From contig CABYGR010000008.1 in NCBI GenBank assembly GCA_902518595.1, positions 1-39,106 of the forward strand: 39,106 nt of DNA. The letters run 5' to 3'. The notes under the pieces were generated by a model. The model saw only the letters and a program-made list of their open reading frames with translations. It ran no database searches and had not been told where the DNA came from. This DNA is from an uncultured Pelagibacteraceae bacterium. GTDB lineage: Bacteria; Pseudomonadota; Alphaproteobacteria; Pelagibacterales; Pelagibacteraceae. Made by a program: the position numbers and the translations under genes. Within the stretch, counting starts at the first letter, position 1; each line of letters begins with the position of its first letter. Below are positions 23,485 through 32,539 of this stretch, piece by piece.

Positions 23485-24444
23485 TTAAAATTGATGTGTA
23501 TAACCTTTGTTTTTAATCAATATTTGCTTACCTTTTTGATCAATTATAATTGATTTTTTGTTAACTGAGGTAATTTTACCAATCTTTGTTATTTTAACAC
23601 CAAGATTTTTAGACGTAAGATTAATGATTCTAGCTTTAGTAGGGCTAGCTGTGAAAAGTATCTGATAATCATCACCTTGAGATATTAGATTAGATTTATT
23701 CAATTTTTTAATCTTAATTAGGTTTAGTAGGTTTCTTGATATGGGCACATCATCAATATTAAGAACATAACATAGATTTTGTTTATTAATCATCTTTTCT
23801 AAATCTGCAATTAAACCATCAGATATATCTATTGATGTATTAGCAAATTTAAATAGTGTTTTGGTTAAATTGATTTGAATGTTTGGTTTATAATAAGTGT
23901 TAATTAAATAATCTTTAATTTTTTTTTTAACTTTAATTTTTTTTTTTAAAACCTGAAGACCTGAAAAACTATCACCTAGATTTCCTGTTACATAAATATC
24001 ATCATTACATTTAGCTCTATTTCGATAAATTATTTTGTTTGAATAACCTATGGAGGTAATAGTAAAACTTAATTTATTAGAGAATATAGTGTCGCCACCA
24101 GATAATAAAATTCTATATTTTTTTTGCTCCTGTTCTAAAGATTTAGAAATTTTTGATAAATTTTTTTGAGAAAATGTTTTTTTATTACCTGATCCTGAAA
24201 TAAAGTAAAATTTAGGAATAACTCCCTTGCATATTAAATCTGATATTGAAGATCTAATAATTTTTTTAATTACCAGTTCTGGATTTTTAAAATTTAAAAA
24301 ATGATTACCCTCATTATATGTATCTATAGACACTACTAAGTTTTTTTTTTTATCAAAAAATACATCATCATTAAGGTTAAAAGAGGATTTGTTTAATTTA
24401 GATAATTTTAAAAAATATTTTTTTATTAATTCAAATTCATGCAT
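23485..24444 (-). CDS. thiL: Thiamine-monophosphate kinase
   Basis: 319 aa. It phosphorylates thiamine monophosphate to the active diphosphate with ATP. The PurM-like fold shows FELIKKYF at the start, VVSIDTYNEGNHF (D-x-x-x-E-x-x-H-F), SISDLICKGVIPKF-like ISDLICKG, SGGDTIFS with GGD, YVTGNLGDSFSG, and SIDISDGLIADLEKM for Mg-ATP. QGDDYQILFT replaces the usual GGEDYEL. Overlap with nusB is 8 bp. SAR11 lacks de novo thiamine synthesis in general, but still needs this last kinase step. Confidence 0.92.
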   Translation of the reverse strand: MHEFELIKKYFLKLSKLNKSSFNLNDDVFFDKKKNLVVSIDTYNEGNHFLNFKNPELVIKKIIRSSISDLICKGVIPKFYFISGSGNKKTFSQKNLSKISKSLEQEQKKYRILLSGGDTIFSNKLSFTITSIGYSNKIIYRNRAKCNDDIYVTGNLGDSFSGLQVLKKKIKVKKKIKDYLINTYYKPNIQINLTKTLFKFANTSIDISDGLIADLEKMINKQNLCYVLNIDDVPISRNLLNLIKIKKLNKSNLISQGDDYQILFTASPTKARIINLTSKNLGVKITKIGKITSVNKKSIIIDQKGKQILIKNKGYTHQF

Positions 24445-24841
24445 CAGAAGTTCTTAATTTTTTTCCAATATTATCTAATAAAGCATTTAAATATTTAGTT
24501 TGTGGGTCTTCCAAAAAAAAATTTGATGAATTTAAATATTCTTTAATTATAATATTGATCGAGATATTTGGTTTGTATAAAAGTTCATACGTTGCTGCTT
24601 TTAAAATTGTTTGAAAAACCTTATCAAGATTTTCTATAACAAATTTATCTCCAAGTTTATTATTTAACTCATCAAGTATTAAATCATTTCTTTCTATAGT
24701 GCCCAAAACAATATCTTTTATGAACTTTTTGAATCTGTGTTTTGGAAATTCAACATTATCGTCTTGATTAAAAAATTTTCCATATAGTTTTTGAATTATA
24801 ATTACTCTTGGATTGTTCTTTGGGTTAAAATGAGTTTTCAT
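24437..24841 (-). CDS. nusB: Transcription antitermination factor NusB
   Basis: 134 aa helical protein. The N-terminus has RVIIIQKLYGKFF in place of the common R-x-x-A-x-Q-x-L-Y. The C-terminus has ILKAATYELLYKPNISINIIIKEY and the final FLNALLD-type KYLNALLDNIGKK, both strong NusB marks. NusB with S10 (NusE) binds boxA RNA in rRNA antitermination. Overlap with ribH is 4 bp (ATGA), part of the ribH-nusB-thiL order. Confidence 0.9.
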   Translation of the reverse strand: MKTHFNPKNNPRVIIIQKLYGKFFNQDDNVEFPKHRFKKFIKDIVLGTIERNDLILDELNNKLGDKFVIENLDKVFQTILKAATYELLYKPNISINIIIKEYLNSSNFFLEDPQTKYLNALLDNIGKKLRTSDA

Positions 24842-25227
24842 TTCTGTAATGATATAGAAATTACCGCTTTAGCTGCCTCAGCACCTTTTTTTTTCCTCAT
24901 TTTTGCTTGCCTCATATTAAGACAAGTTATTATTCCATTACCAATAGGTTTTTTATTGATTATTGATAAGTCCATTATTGCATTAGTGGATGCTTGTGAA
25001 ATAAAATCAAAATGAGGTGTTTCACCTTTAATGACACATCCAAGTGCTAAAAAACCATCAAATTTTTTTATATTTTTTGAAATTGTTACAGGAATTTCAA
25101 ATACCCCGGGTACTCTAATAATTTTGATAAAATTAGATTTAGGAATTGACTTTAAAGCACTATCAAGAAGCCCCTTTGTAATATCTTTATAATAATCCGC
25201 TATAACTATTAAATATTTCTTTTTCAT
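24838..25227 (-). CDS. ribH: 6,7-Dimethyl-8-ribityllumazine synthase
   Basis: 129 aa, slightly short (usual 140-160). It joins ribulose-derived 3,4-dihydroxybutanone phosphate with the pyrimidine to give lumazine. RVPGVFEIPVTI and LGCVIKGETPHFDFIS are the substrate and phosphate-binding segments, with the catalytic His in TPHFDF. The C-terminal KGAEAAKAVISI follows a shortened loop (CLNMRQAKMRK) where longer proteins carry more residues. It overlaps ribB by 1 bp and nusB by 4 bp. Confidence 0.94.
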   Translation of the reverse strand: MKKKYLIVIADYYKDITKGLLDSALKSIPKSNFIKIIRVPGVFEIPVTISKNIKKFDGFLALGCVIKGETPHFDFISQASTNAIMDLSIINKKPIGNGIITCLNMRQAKMRKKKGAEAAKAVISISLQK

Positions 25228-26327
25228 TATATAATTTCTTGTTTAGTTATCCTTATACCATAACCATCTAAACCAATAACTTTTTTCGGTGACTTTGTAA
25301 TTAAAGTCATATTTTTAATCTTTAAATCCTTAATAATTTGAGCACCAATACCATAATTACGAATAAGTTTATCTTTTCCTTTTTTATAAAAACTTTTATC
25401 TTTATAATCTTTTAAAGTTTGTGTGACAGATTTAAGATTTGAATCTTTAATAAAAACAAGTACACAATTACTAAATTTTTTAAAATAATTAAGTGTTTTA
25501 TTAAATGAATTTGGCAACTGTTGATTAATCAAATAATTTTGTACAACATTAGAAGAAATTACTCTAACTCTAGGAGTAATGCCTCTTTTAATAGTCCCTT
25601 TGATTAATGCAAAGTGTTCAGAACCATCAAGTAAATTTTCATATATTCTAATCTTATATTTTTGATTTTTTACATCAATACTACTTTGTTTTTTTAATCT
25701 TATTAATTTTTCCTTCTTTAATCTGTAAGCAATGAGATCTTCAATTTTACCAATTTTAAGATTATGTTTTTTTGCAAAATCAAAAAGTTCTTGACCTTTC
25801 GCCATTGTTCCATCTTCGTTCATAATTTCACATATTACAGCAGAATTATTTTTTTTTGCTAATTTAGATATATCTACGGAAGCCTCTGTATGACCTGCTC
25901 TTACTAGGACACCACCATCTTTTGCTATTATTGGAAAAACATGACCCGGTGAAACAATTTCATTTTTTTTTACATTCTTTTTAGAAGCAATCTTAATAGT
26001 TTTGGCTCTATCTTTTGCGGAAATACCAGTTGTAATGCCCTTTCTGGCTTCAATAGAAACAGCAAAAGCTGTCTTGTTTCTCGATTGATTGTTTGCTGAC
26101 ATTAAAGATAAATTTAATCTTTTTGCTTGCACACTATCTATAGCTAAACATATTAATCCTCGACCATATTTGGCCATAAAATTTATAATTTTCGCATTAG
26201 TATTAGATGTAGAAATAATTAAATCCCCTTCATTTTCTCTTTTTTCATCATCAACTAAAATGAACATGCCACCTTTTTTGGCAATTTTGATAATTTTTTC
26301 GATTGATGTAAAATTATTTTTTCTCAT
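25227..26327 (-). CDS. ribB: 3,4-Dihydroxy-2-butanone-4-phosphate synthase with degenerate GTP cyclohydrolase II half (RibBX-like)
   Basis: 366 aa. The first half (about 5-205) is an intact RibB domain: VDDEKRENEGDLI with the acidic metal site (D26, D27, E31, E33), GRGLICLAI, TAFAVSIEARKGITTGISAKDRAKTI, SPGHVFPI, VRAGHTEASVDISKLA, CEIMNEDGTM. The second half has the length of RibA (GTP cyclohydrolase II) and keeps the C-terminal NYGIGAQIIKDL and GLDGYGI, but lacks the zinc-binding Cys triad and the HSEC-type motif; TPRVRVISSNV stands there. GTP cyclohydrolase activity is therefore unlikely, as in the RibBX proteins described in proteobacteria. It overlaps ribE by 14 bp. Confidence 0.9.
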   Translation of the reverse strand: MRKNNFTSIEKIIKIAKKGGMFILVDDEKRENEGDLIISTSNTNAKIINFMAKYGRGLICLAIDSVQAKRLNLSLMSANNQSRNKTAFAVSIEARKGITTGISAKDRAKTIKIASKKNVKKNEIVSPGHVFPIIAKDGGVLVRAGHTEASVDISKLAKKNNSAVICEIMNEDGTMAKGQELFDFAKKHNLKIGKIEDLIAYRLKKEKLIRLKKQSSIDVKNQKYKIRIYENLLDGSEHFALIKGTIKRGITPRVRVISSNVVQNYLINQQLPNSFNKTLNYFKKFSNCVLVFIKDSNLKSVTQTLKDYKDKSFYKKGKDKLIRNYGIGAQIIKDLKIKNMTLITKSPKKVIGLDGYGIRITKQEII

Positions 26328-26907
26328 TAAAATAATTTCTAACGTATTTAGATAAGATATCTATCTCAATGTTTACCAAATTGGATTTCGTAAGAGTTGA
26401 TAAATTAGTTTGTTTGTAAGTGTGAGGTATTACCCATATTTGAAAACCTTTTTTGGTAACTTTTGATATAGTTAAAGATATTCCATTTATACAAATAGAG
26501 GCTTTTTCGATTAAATGTTTTCTTTCTTTTTTTGGAATTTCAAACTCAAAAAGATAAGACTTATCAATTTTTTTTAAATTTAAGATCTTGCCGACTACAT
26601 CGATATGACCTTGACAAATGTGTCCAGAGATTTTTTGACCATATTTTAATGGTAATTCCAAATTAACAATACTTTTATTTTTAATATTTTTAAAATTAGA
26701 TCTTAATATAGTTTCCTTAGAAAGATAAAATTCATATAAATTATCTTTAATTGATATTAAAGTTAAACATACTCCATCACAAGAAACAGAAATGCCTATA
26801 TCTTTATTAGTAAGTTTTAAATTTGTTTTTAAAAAAATATTTAACCCATCTTTTCTTTTGATTATTTTTTTGGTTATACCTTTATTAAATATGATTCCAT
26901 TAAACAT
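26314..26907 (-). CDS. ribE: Riboflavin synthase, alpha chain
   Basis: 197 aa from the ATG complementing 26905-26907, giving the canonical start MFNGIIFNKG (family: MFTGII). A TTG two codons upstream is the alternative. Two lumazine-binding repeats are visible. Repeat 1 is about 1-90, with DIGISVSCDGVCLTLI. Repeat 2 follows, with GQKISGHICQGHIDVVGKI, KASICINGISLTISKV and IPHTYKQTNLSTL. It dismutates two lumazines to riboflavin. It lies 2 nt after the ribD stop. Confidence 0.95.
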   Translation of the reverse strand: MFNGIIFNKGITKKIIKRKDGLNIFLKTNLKLTNKDIGISVSCDGVCLTLISIKDNLYEFYLSKETILRSNFKNIKNKSIVNLELPLKYGQKISGHICQGHIDVVGKILNLKKIDKSYLFEFEIPKKERKHLIEKASICINGISLTISKVTKKGFQIWVIPHTYKQTNLSTLTKSNLVNIEIDILSKYVRNYFNEKK

Positions 26908-26909
26908 TA

Positions 26910-28019
26910 TCAAAACTTATATTGTATTATTCTATCTTTACCTAAAATATTCGTAATATTAGTTCTATTATTAAAACTCTTATTTAAAAGGTCTATTGAA
27001 TCAAAAAATTTATAATTTTTTTTCAGAGGATCTTTTTTATTACTTTTTAACAAATAAAAAATGTTAAAAAGTCTTTGTTTTAAAAAACTTTTTGTTAAAT
27101 AACTTCCTCCTTCTACTAAAAGATTTCGACAGTTCAATTTGTAAAGTTTTTTTAATATTTCTTTTAAATCTAAATTTTTATCTAATCGTAATTTCACTTT
27201 TACTAATAAAGCTCCTTTTTTTTTTAAGAACCAAAGTTTTTTTTGCGATGATTTATTATAAAAAATTATAGTATTATATTTATTAATTGTTTTAACAATA
27301 AATGAATTTAAATTAATTTTTAATTCTTTATCTAGAATAATTCTTTTTGGAGAAAATTTATTTAAACCAATTATTCGACAATTTAATTTAGGATTATCAT
27401 AATTTATAGTTTTTGAAGTTACTAAAATTGAATCATTTTTATATCTCAGATAATGAGTTAGTTTGTCAGTTTGCTTAGTTGTTATTTTTTTTGTTTGATC
27501 GCTATATGTAACGTTATTTTTTGTAATAGCTATTTTGCCAGTAACAAAAGGAAGTTTGTATCTTCTATTAAATCTATAAGGTTTATAAAAAAAACCAACT
27601 TTTTCTTTTAAAAGACCTTCTTTAACTTTTATACCATTTTTAATTAAAATTTTTTTTGATTTATTTCTAACTTTTTTATCAATATCAGGAACTGAAAAAA
27701 AAACTTTTTGAATTTTTTCTTTAATAATCTTATTGGTGCATGGAGCTGTTTTTCCATAATGGACACATGGTTCAAGTGTTACATACAAGGTTGAGTCTCT
27801 AAGTTTATCTACTGAATTTTTTATTGCATTATATTCAGCATGTGGAGTGCCGTTAATGCCTGTAGATCCGATTGAGATTATTTCATTTTTCTTATTAACA
27901 ATAACTGCACCAACTGCTGGATTAACTCCTGTTAGACCTTTTTTCGCTTTAGCTAAATCTAAGGCTAAAGACATAAAAAACTTATCTTTGTTTGTAAACT
28001 TATCTTCTTTTGTAGACAT
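26910..28019 (-). CDS. ribD: Bifunctional pyrimidine deaminase/reductase RibD
   Basis: 369 aa. The N-terminal deaminase (about 12-150) has the zinc site H60-A-E62 in [10 protein letters not shown] and [11 protein letters not shown] with C85 and C94, plus [20 protein letters not shown]. The reductase (about 155-369) is more divergent but has [12 protein letters not shown] in place of PxVxxKxAxSLDG, and [14 protein letters not shown] near the end. It converts the GTP-derived pyrimidine in two steps. Its first 20 bases overlap the 3' end of nrdR. Confidence 0.94.
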   Translation of the reverse strand: MSTKEDKFTNKDKFFMSLALDLAKAKKGLTGVNPAVGAVIVNKKNEIISIGSTGINGTPHAEYNAIKNSVDKLRDSTLYVTLEPCVHYGKTAPCTNKIIKEKIQKVFFSVPDIDKKVRNKSKKILIKNGIKVKEGLLKEKVGFFYKPYRFNRRYKLPFVTGKIAITKNNVTYSDQTKKITTKQTDKLTHYLRYKNDSILVTSKTINYDNPKLNCRIIGLNKFSPKRIILDKELKINLNSFIVKTINKYNTIIFYNKSSQKKLWFLKKKGALLVKVKLRLDKNLDLKEILKKLYKLNCRNLLVEGGSYLTKSFLKQRLFNIFYLLKSNKKDPLKKNYKFFDSIDLLNKSFNNRTNITNILGKDRIIQYKF

Positions 28020-28458
28020 CTATATTGTCCACAAATTGAATAAAATCTTTTTCCTCTTTAAAATTTCTATAAACAGACGCAAACCTTACATATGCAACTG
28101 GATCCAATTCTTTTAATCCATCCATCACCATAGTGCCGATTATACTTGAGGTAATTTCGCTTTGTCCTAATTCTTCTAAAGATCTTGAAATTTTACTAAT
28201 AAATTTTTCAGTAGTTTCAGTATCAATAGGTCTTTTTTTAAGAGCAATAAATATTGATTTAGCAAGTTTGTCTCTATCGAATGAGGATTTTCTTCCATTT
28301 TTTTTTACTACCATTAATTCTCTATATTGAACCCTCTCAAATGTTGTAAATCTGGCTCCACAAACGCATAAACGTCTTCTTCGTATTGCAGTACCATCTT
28401 CTGTAGGACGTGAGTCAACAACAGAAGTTTCACCTTTTTTACAAATAGTACAAATCAT
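28000..28458 (-). CDS. nrdR: Transcriptional repressor NrdR with shortened zinc knuckle
   Basis: 152 aa. The N-terminal zinc ribbon MICTICKKG...[19 protein letters not shown]...GARFTTFE is diagnostic. The ATP-cone (about 49-135) includes [22 protein letters not shown]. NrdR senses (d)ATP and represses ribonucleotide reductase genes. The second zinc knuckle is C31-V-C33, one residue shorter than the usual CxxC, while the first is normal (C3, C6). This is a real in-frame loss of one codon in this copy, not a frameshift. The start overlaps glyA's stop by 4 bp. Confidence 0.95.
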   Translation of the reverse strand: MICTICKKGETSVVDSRPTEDGTAIRRRRLCVCGARFTTFERVQYRELMVVKKNGRKSSFDRDKLAKSIFIALKKRPIDTETTEKFISKISRSLEELGQSEITSSIIGTMVMDGLKELDPVAYVRFASVYRNFKEEKDFIQFVDNIDVYKRR

Positions 28459-29768
28459 TTATTTAAGTTTTTATAAATAGGAAAATTAGAACATAAATTT
28501 ACAACTTCATTTCTTACTTCTTTTTCAACCTTACTATTATCTTCTGGGTTATCTGATAGACCCTTTATTACCCTGGTTATTAATGCTCCTACTTTTTCAA
28601 ATTCTTTCAAACCAAAACCTCTTGTAGTGGCTGCTTGTGAACCTAGTCTTATTCCTGATGTAATCATCGGTTTTTCTGTATCGAATGGTATCCCGTTTTT
28701 ATTACATGTAATGTTTGCCCTACATAAACTTTCAGAAGCTAGATTTCCTTTTACATTAAATGGTCTTAAATCAACTAGCATTAAATGAGTATCTGTTCCT
28801 CCAGAGTAAATTTTAAATCCGTTGTTTTTTAATGTCTCCGCTAGCATTTTAGCATTAGCTAAAACATTTTTTATATAAGTTTGAAATTCTGGTTTTAGTG
28901 CTTCAAAAAAGCCTGCTGCTTTCGCAGCAATAATGTGCATTAGTGGACCTCCTTGATATCCAGGGAAGACAGCCGTGTCAAATTTTTTTCCTAAATCTTC
29001 ATCGTTAGATAAGATTATTCCACCTCTAGCACTTCTGAAAACTTTATGAGTAGTAGATGTTACTACATGAGCATAGTCACAAGGGTTGGGATATCCCTTA
29101 CCTGCAACTAACCCAGAAAAATGAGCCATATCAACCATCAAATAAGCTCCAACTTTATCGGCTATATCTCTAAATCTTTTAAAATCTATAACTCTTGAAT
29201 AGGCACTTCCACCTGCAATAATTAATTTAGGTTTATGCTCTAAAGCAAGTTTTTCAACATTGTCATAATCAATTAATTCAGACTTCTTATCAACATCATA
29301 GCTTATTGCATTAAACCACTTTCCTGACATAGATATTTTTAAACCATGAGTTATGTGTCCACCAGAATTCAAACTCATTCCCATGAATGTATCATTAGGT
29401 TTTAGTAAAGCCAAAAATACAGCACCATTTGCTTGAGCTCCTGAATGAGGTTGCACATTTGCATAATTACAATTAAATAGTTTTTTAATTCTTTCTAAAG
29501 CTAACTGTTCAGCTACATCAACATGTTCACAGCCATTGTAATATCTTTTTCCTGGATAACCTTCAGCATATTTATTTGTAAGTACAGAACCTTGAGCTTC
29601 TAGTACTGCTTGAGAAACAATATTTTCTGAAGCAATAAGTTCAATATGATTTTGTTGTCTTATCAATTCATCATTAATTGCTTTAAACAGATCTGGGTCA
29701 GAATTTGAAAGACTTTTTTCAAAGAAATCTTTATATTCAGAATTTAAGTATTTCGTTTCACTTGACAT
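28455..29768 (-). CDS. glyA: Serine hydroxymethyltransferase
   Basis: 437 aa PLP enzyme. It interconverts serine and glycine with tetrahydrofolate, supplying one-carbon units. The order [68 protein letters not shown] and the PLP-binding Lys242 in [14 protein letters not shown] is standard. [10 protein letters not shown] and [15 protein letters not shown] complete the C-terminal domain. It sits between rpiB (5 nt upstream) and nrdR (4 bp overlap). Confidence 0.97.
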   Translation of the reverse strand: MSSETKYLNSEYKDFFEKSLSNSDPDLFKAINDELIRQQNHIELIASENIVSQAVLEAQGSVLTNKYAEGYPGKRYYNGCEHVDVAEQLALERIKKLFNCNYANVQPHSGAQANGAVFLALLKPNDTFMGMSLNSGGHITHGLKISMSGKWFNAISYDVDKKSELIDYDNVEKLALEHKPKLIIAGGSAYSRVIDFKRFRDIADKVGAYLMVDMAHFSGLVAGKGYPNPCDYAHVVTSTTHKVFRSARGGIILSNDEDLGKKFDTAVFPGYQGGPLMHIIAAKAAGFFEALKPEFQTYIKNVLANAKMLAETLKNNGFKIYSGGTDTHLMLVDLRPFNVKGNLASESLCRANITCNKNGIPFDTEKPMITSGIRLGSQAATTRGFGLKEFEKVGALITRVIKGLSDNPEDNSKVEKEVRNEVVNLCSNFPIYKNLNK

Positions 29769-29773
29769 AAGTT

Positions 29774-30199
29774 TTATATTTTTTTTACTCTTTTTTTGTG
29801 TCTACCACCTTCAAACTTTGTATTAATAAAAACTTCAATACATTTAAAAGCTATATTTTTTTTTGTCAATCTAGAACCCAATGTAATAATATTTGCATTG
29901 TTATGCAATCTAGATAATTTTGCATTTTTAACAGAATAACACACTGCAGCTCTAATTTTTTTATGTTTGTTTGCCGCCATTGACATGCCCATACCAGACC
30001 CACAAACTAAAATTCCTATATTTTTACTATTACTAGATACTTTTTTTGAGAGTTTATGAGCATAATCAGGATAATTCACAGAGGTTTTAGAATTATCAGT
30101 ACCCAAATCATGGAACAAAAATTTATTATAGAATCTTTTTTTAATATGTTCTTTTAAGTTATAGCCAGCGTGGTCTGATGAAATAAATATTTTTTTCAA
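29774..30199 (-). CDS. rpiB: Ribose-5-phosphate isomerase B
   Basis: 141 aa. It interconverts ribose 5-phosphate and ribulose 5-phosphate. Signatures: [16 protein letters not shown] (6-21), [17 protein letters not shown] with the catalytic Cys66, [21 protein letters not shown] and ITLGSRL. The end ...[13 protein letters not shown] is typical of RpiB. It stands 1 nt downstream of the oxygenase gene. Confidence 0.95.
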   Translation of the reverse strand: MKKIFISSDHAGYNLKEHIKKRFYNKFLFHDLGTDNSKTSVNYPDYAHKLSKKVSSNSKNIGILVCGSGMGMSMAANKHKKIRAAVCYSVKNAKLSRLHNNANIITLGSRLTKKNIAFKCIEVFINTKFEGGRHKKRVKKI

Positions 30200-30200
30200 G

Positions 30201-30791
30201 TTAATTAAATTTATAATCTAATACACATGCTACCAAATGGATTCTATCTTCTTCACCACCATTGAAAGCATTATGATATTTTGTATTATTTGTAATCCAT
30301 ACTGATCCATCTGCAGGCATATGTTTTGCAACATGATCAACAACCATAATAGCTCCAGGATTAGTAATTATGGGTATGTGTAATCTTGGTTCAGGGTCTC
30401 TGTGCCAACTTAATGTTGATCTTGGTTTTTTAAGTAAAATTCTTACTCTTCCTAATTTATATTTAGATGATAGAGTGTCGTATACTTCTTTAAAATATGT
30501 ATTTTTGTATTCATCAATAAATTCTGAGTAAGAATTCTCATTTATTTTTTCATCTCTAACAACTTCTTTGCCAGATTGATCAGGCTTAGTCCAAAAAACA
30601 CCTCTAGATTTATTTCCCTTAATAGAATCTGGATCTCCAGGTATTTGGGTTAAAGATATTGCTCCAAAATTCGAAACACCCTCTACTCCACTAAAATTTT
30701 TTATTTTAAGTATCTCTTTATAGGCTTTTTGAAGTTCATTAATGTCAAATTTGACGTCTTGTTTTTGAAAATCGTTAAAATTTAAATCCAT
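30201..30791 (-). CDS. Aspartyl/asparaginyl beta-hydroxylase-like Fe(II)/2-oxoglutarate dioxygenase
   Basis: 196 aa. A jelly-roll core is visible in the C-terminal two thirds. The Fe-binding H130-x-D132 lies in STLSWHRDPEPRLHIPI, and the distal His173 in KYHNAFNGGEEDRIHLVACV, followed by Arg183 for 2-oxoglutarate. This order is that of the Asp/Asn beta-hydroxylase family. The substrate is unknown; bacterial homologues hydroxylate free or peptide-bound residues, or act on lipids. It leads a likely operon with rpiB and glyA and is divergent from hemB. Confidence 0.85.
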   Translation of the reverse strand: MDLNFNDFQKQDVKFDINELQKAYKEILKIKNFSGVEGVSNFGAISLTQIPGDPDSIKGNKSRGVFWTKPDQSGKEVVRDEKINENSYSEFIDEYKNTYFKEVYDTLSSKYKLGRVRILLKKPRSTLSWHRDPEPRLHIPIITNPGAIMVVDHVAKHMPADGSVWITNNTKYHNAFNGGEEDRIHLVACVLDYKFN

Positions 30792-30815
30792 AAGATTGTT
30801 TAATATCTTTTTTAA

Positions 30816-30849
30816 GTTATATTTGTATATAACATTTGTCGCATATTAT
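30816..30849 (+). promoter_or_regulatory. Palindrome and possible -10 region upstream of hemB
   Basis: GTTATA (30816-30821) and TATAAC (30828-30833) form a 6-bp inverted repeat with a 6-bp spacer. TATTAT at 30844-30849 is a possible -10 box, giving a leader of only about 8 nt to the ATG at 30864. The 72-bp gap is shared with the divergent oxygenase operon, so a single site could control both. AT-rich palindromes are frequent by chance here. Confidence 0.25.
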
Positions 30850-30863
30850 AAATATTTTTAAAG

Positions 30864-31853
30864 ATGATTACAGGTAAATTTCCAAGCTTAAGACTTAGAC
30901 GAAGTCGAAAAAATGATTGGTCCAGAAGACTTATTGAGGAAAATAGTTTATCTCCTAACGATTTTATTTTACCAATTTTTTTAATTGATGGAAAAAATAA
31001 AAAACAATCAATCAAATCAATGCCTGGAGTATATCGGTACACTATAGATAAACTGGGATTAATTATTGATAAAGCTGTAAAAAATAAATTACCTATGGTC
31101 GCATTATTTCCTTATACGAATAATAAAAAAAAAAATTCACTTGGAACCGAGTCTTTAAATGAAGATAATTTAGTTTGTAGAGGATTAAGATATATTAAAA
31201 AAAAATATAAAAATCAAATTGGTGTGATGTGTGATGTTGCGTTAGACCCATACACATCTCATGGTCATGATGGTCTTATAAGATCTAATTATGTTTTAAA
31301 TGATGAAACTATTGAAGTTCTGGTAAATCAATCTTTACTTCAGGCTCAAATGGGTTGTGATGTTTTAGCACCTTCAGATATGATGGATGGAAGAATTGGT
31401 AGAATAAGAAATGCACTTGATAAAAATGGATATGATTTAACTCAAATTCTTTCATATGCAGTAAAATATGCTTCAAGTTTTTATGGACCATTTAGGGATG
31501 CAGTAGGTTCAAAAGGACTTCTTAAAGGAAATAAAAAAAATTATCAGATGGATTTTAGAAATACTGATGAAGCTATTAGAGAGGTTGCTCTAGATATTAA
31601 AGAAGGAGCTGATATGGTTATGGTAAAGCCAGGATTGCCATACCTAGATATAATAAAAACAATTAAAAAAAATTTTAAGATACCAGTATTAGCATACCAA
31701 GTTTCAGGAGAATACAGTTTGTTTTCTCATGGAATAAACAAAGGTTTAATTGATAAAAACGTAATACTTGAAAGTTTAATTTCATTTAAAAGATCAGGAG
31801 CTAATGCTATCGTAAGTTATTATGCAGATAGATTAAATGAAATTCTAGATTAA
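30864..31853 (+). CDS. hemB: Delta-aminolevulinic acid dehydratase (porphobilinogen synthase)
   Basis: 329 aa. It condenses two 5-aminolevulinates to porphobilinogen in heme synthesis. RLRRSRKNDWSRRLIEEN at the start and LILPIFLIDG-like FILPIFLIDG fit the family. MCDVALDPYTSHGHDGL carries the metal-binding region in the D-x-A-L-D form, without the zinc-type Cys cluster, so Mg-dependent catalysis is likely. Catalytic Lys255 is in MVKPGLPYLDI, followed by AYQVSGEYSLF. It stands alone on the plus strand; its stop abuts that of recO. Confidence 0.96.
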   Translation: MITGKFPSLRLRRSRKNDWSRRLIEENSLSPNDFILPIFLIDGKNKKQSIKSMPGVYRYTIDKLGLIIDKAVKNKLPMVALFPYTNNKKKNSLGTESLNEDNLVCRGLRYIKKKYKNQIGVMCDVALDPYTSHGHDGLIRSNYVLNDETIEVLVNQSLLQAQMGCDVLAPSDMMDGRIGRIRNALDKNGYDLTQILSYAVKYASSFYGPFRDAVGSKGLLKGNKKNYQMDFRNTDEAIREVALDIKEGADMVMVKPGLPYLDIIKTIKKNFKIPVLAYQVSGEYSLFSHGINKGLIDKNVILESLISFKRSGANAIVSYYADRLNEILD

Positions 31854-32534
31854 TTATTTTAAGGTATTAATAAATTGTAATCTACTTAGTGGTTGACTTA
31901 AATTATTAGGTTTTAAAATTGTTTTTTCCAGATAATCACCAACTAATTTAAGACCATTAAGTAGGTTTTTTATATCGTCAATACTTTCATTTTTATCAAC
32001 TAAAAAGTTGGGTACAATTTTTTTTTCAATTGTAGATTTAGAAACATATTGTAATCTATTTTCAATAATTTTTTTATCAACTAGACTTTTAAAATCTAAA
32101 TCAAAACCTAGACATTTAAAAAGTTCCAATTCCCAATAAATATAATTTTTAATCCAATACTGTAATCTTAATATTTCATAAAAATTTTTTATTAATTCAT
32201 AAACAGAGCTATTAGATTGAGACTCGGCAGTTAACAATCTTATCAGACTCATTGCTGATGAAATACATGACAATTTTTTTTTGTCATCAAAATATAAAGG
32301 TGACAACGCTTGATGTATTTCTAATTTGAAATATCCTATTCTATTCACATTTTTTGAATTATAATTAACGTGCAATTGATTACCAATTTGAAGATAATTT
32401 TTAATTTTTTTAGAAGTTCCACCAAAAACTATTCCTGAAACTTTGCCATGTTTTTGAGTGTATATTTCAGAAATTAAAGAATTTTCGTTATATCTATTTT
32501 TATAAATTAAAAAACCAGTATCGTCCCAAATCAT
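31854..32534 (-). CDS. recO: DNA repair protein RecO
   Basis: 226 aa. The N-terminal OB fold MIWDDTGFLIYKNRYNENSL...KHGKVSGIVFGG and QIGNQLHVNYNSKN match RecO, as do the helical C-terminal WELELFKCLGFDLDF and the final LSQPLSRLQFINTL, which correspond to the usual LP-x-AR-x-R(L/F). RecO loads RecA onto SSB-coated DNA with RecR. No zinc-binding Cys cluster is present. It follows rnc by 5 nt; the usual era gene between the two is missing. Confidence 0.92.
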   Translation of the reverse strand: MIWDDTGFLIYKNRYNENSLISEIYTQKHGKVSGIVFGGTSKKIKNYLQIGNQLHVNYNSKNVNRIGYFKLEIHQALSPLYFDDKKKLSCISSAMSLIRLLTAESQSNSSVYELIKNFYEILRLQYWIKNYIYWELELFKCLGFDLDFKSLVDKKIIENRLQYVSKSTIEKKIVPNFLVDKNESIDDIKNLLNGLKLVGDYLEKTILKPNNLSQPLSRLQFINTLK

Positions 32535-32539
32535 ATTTA

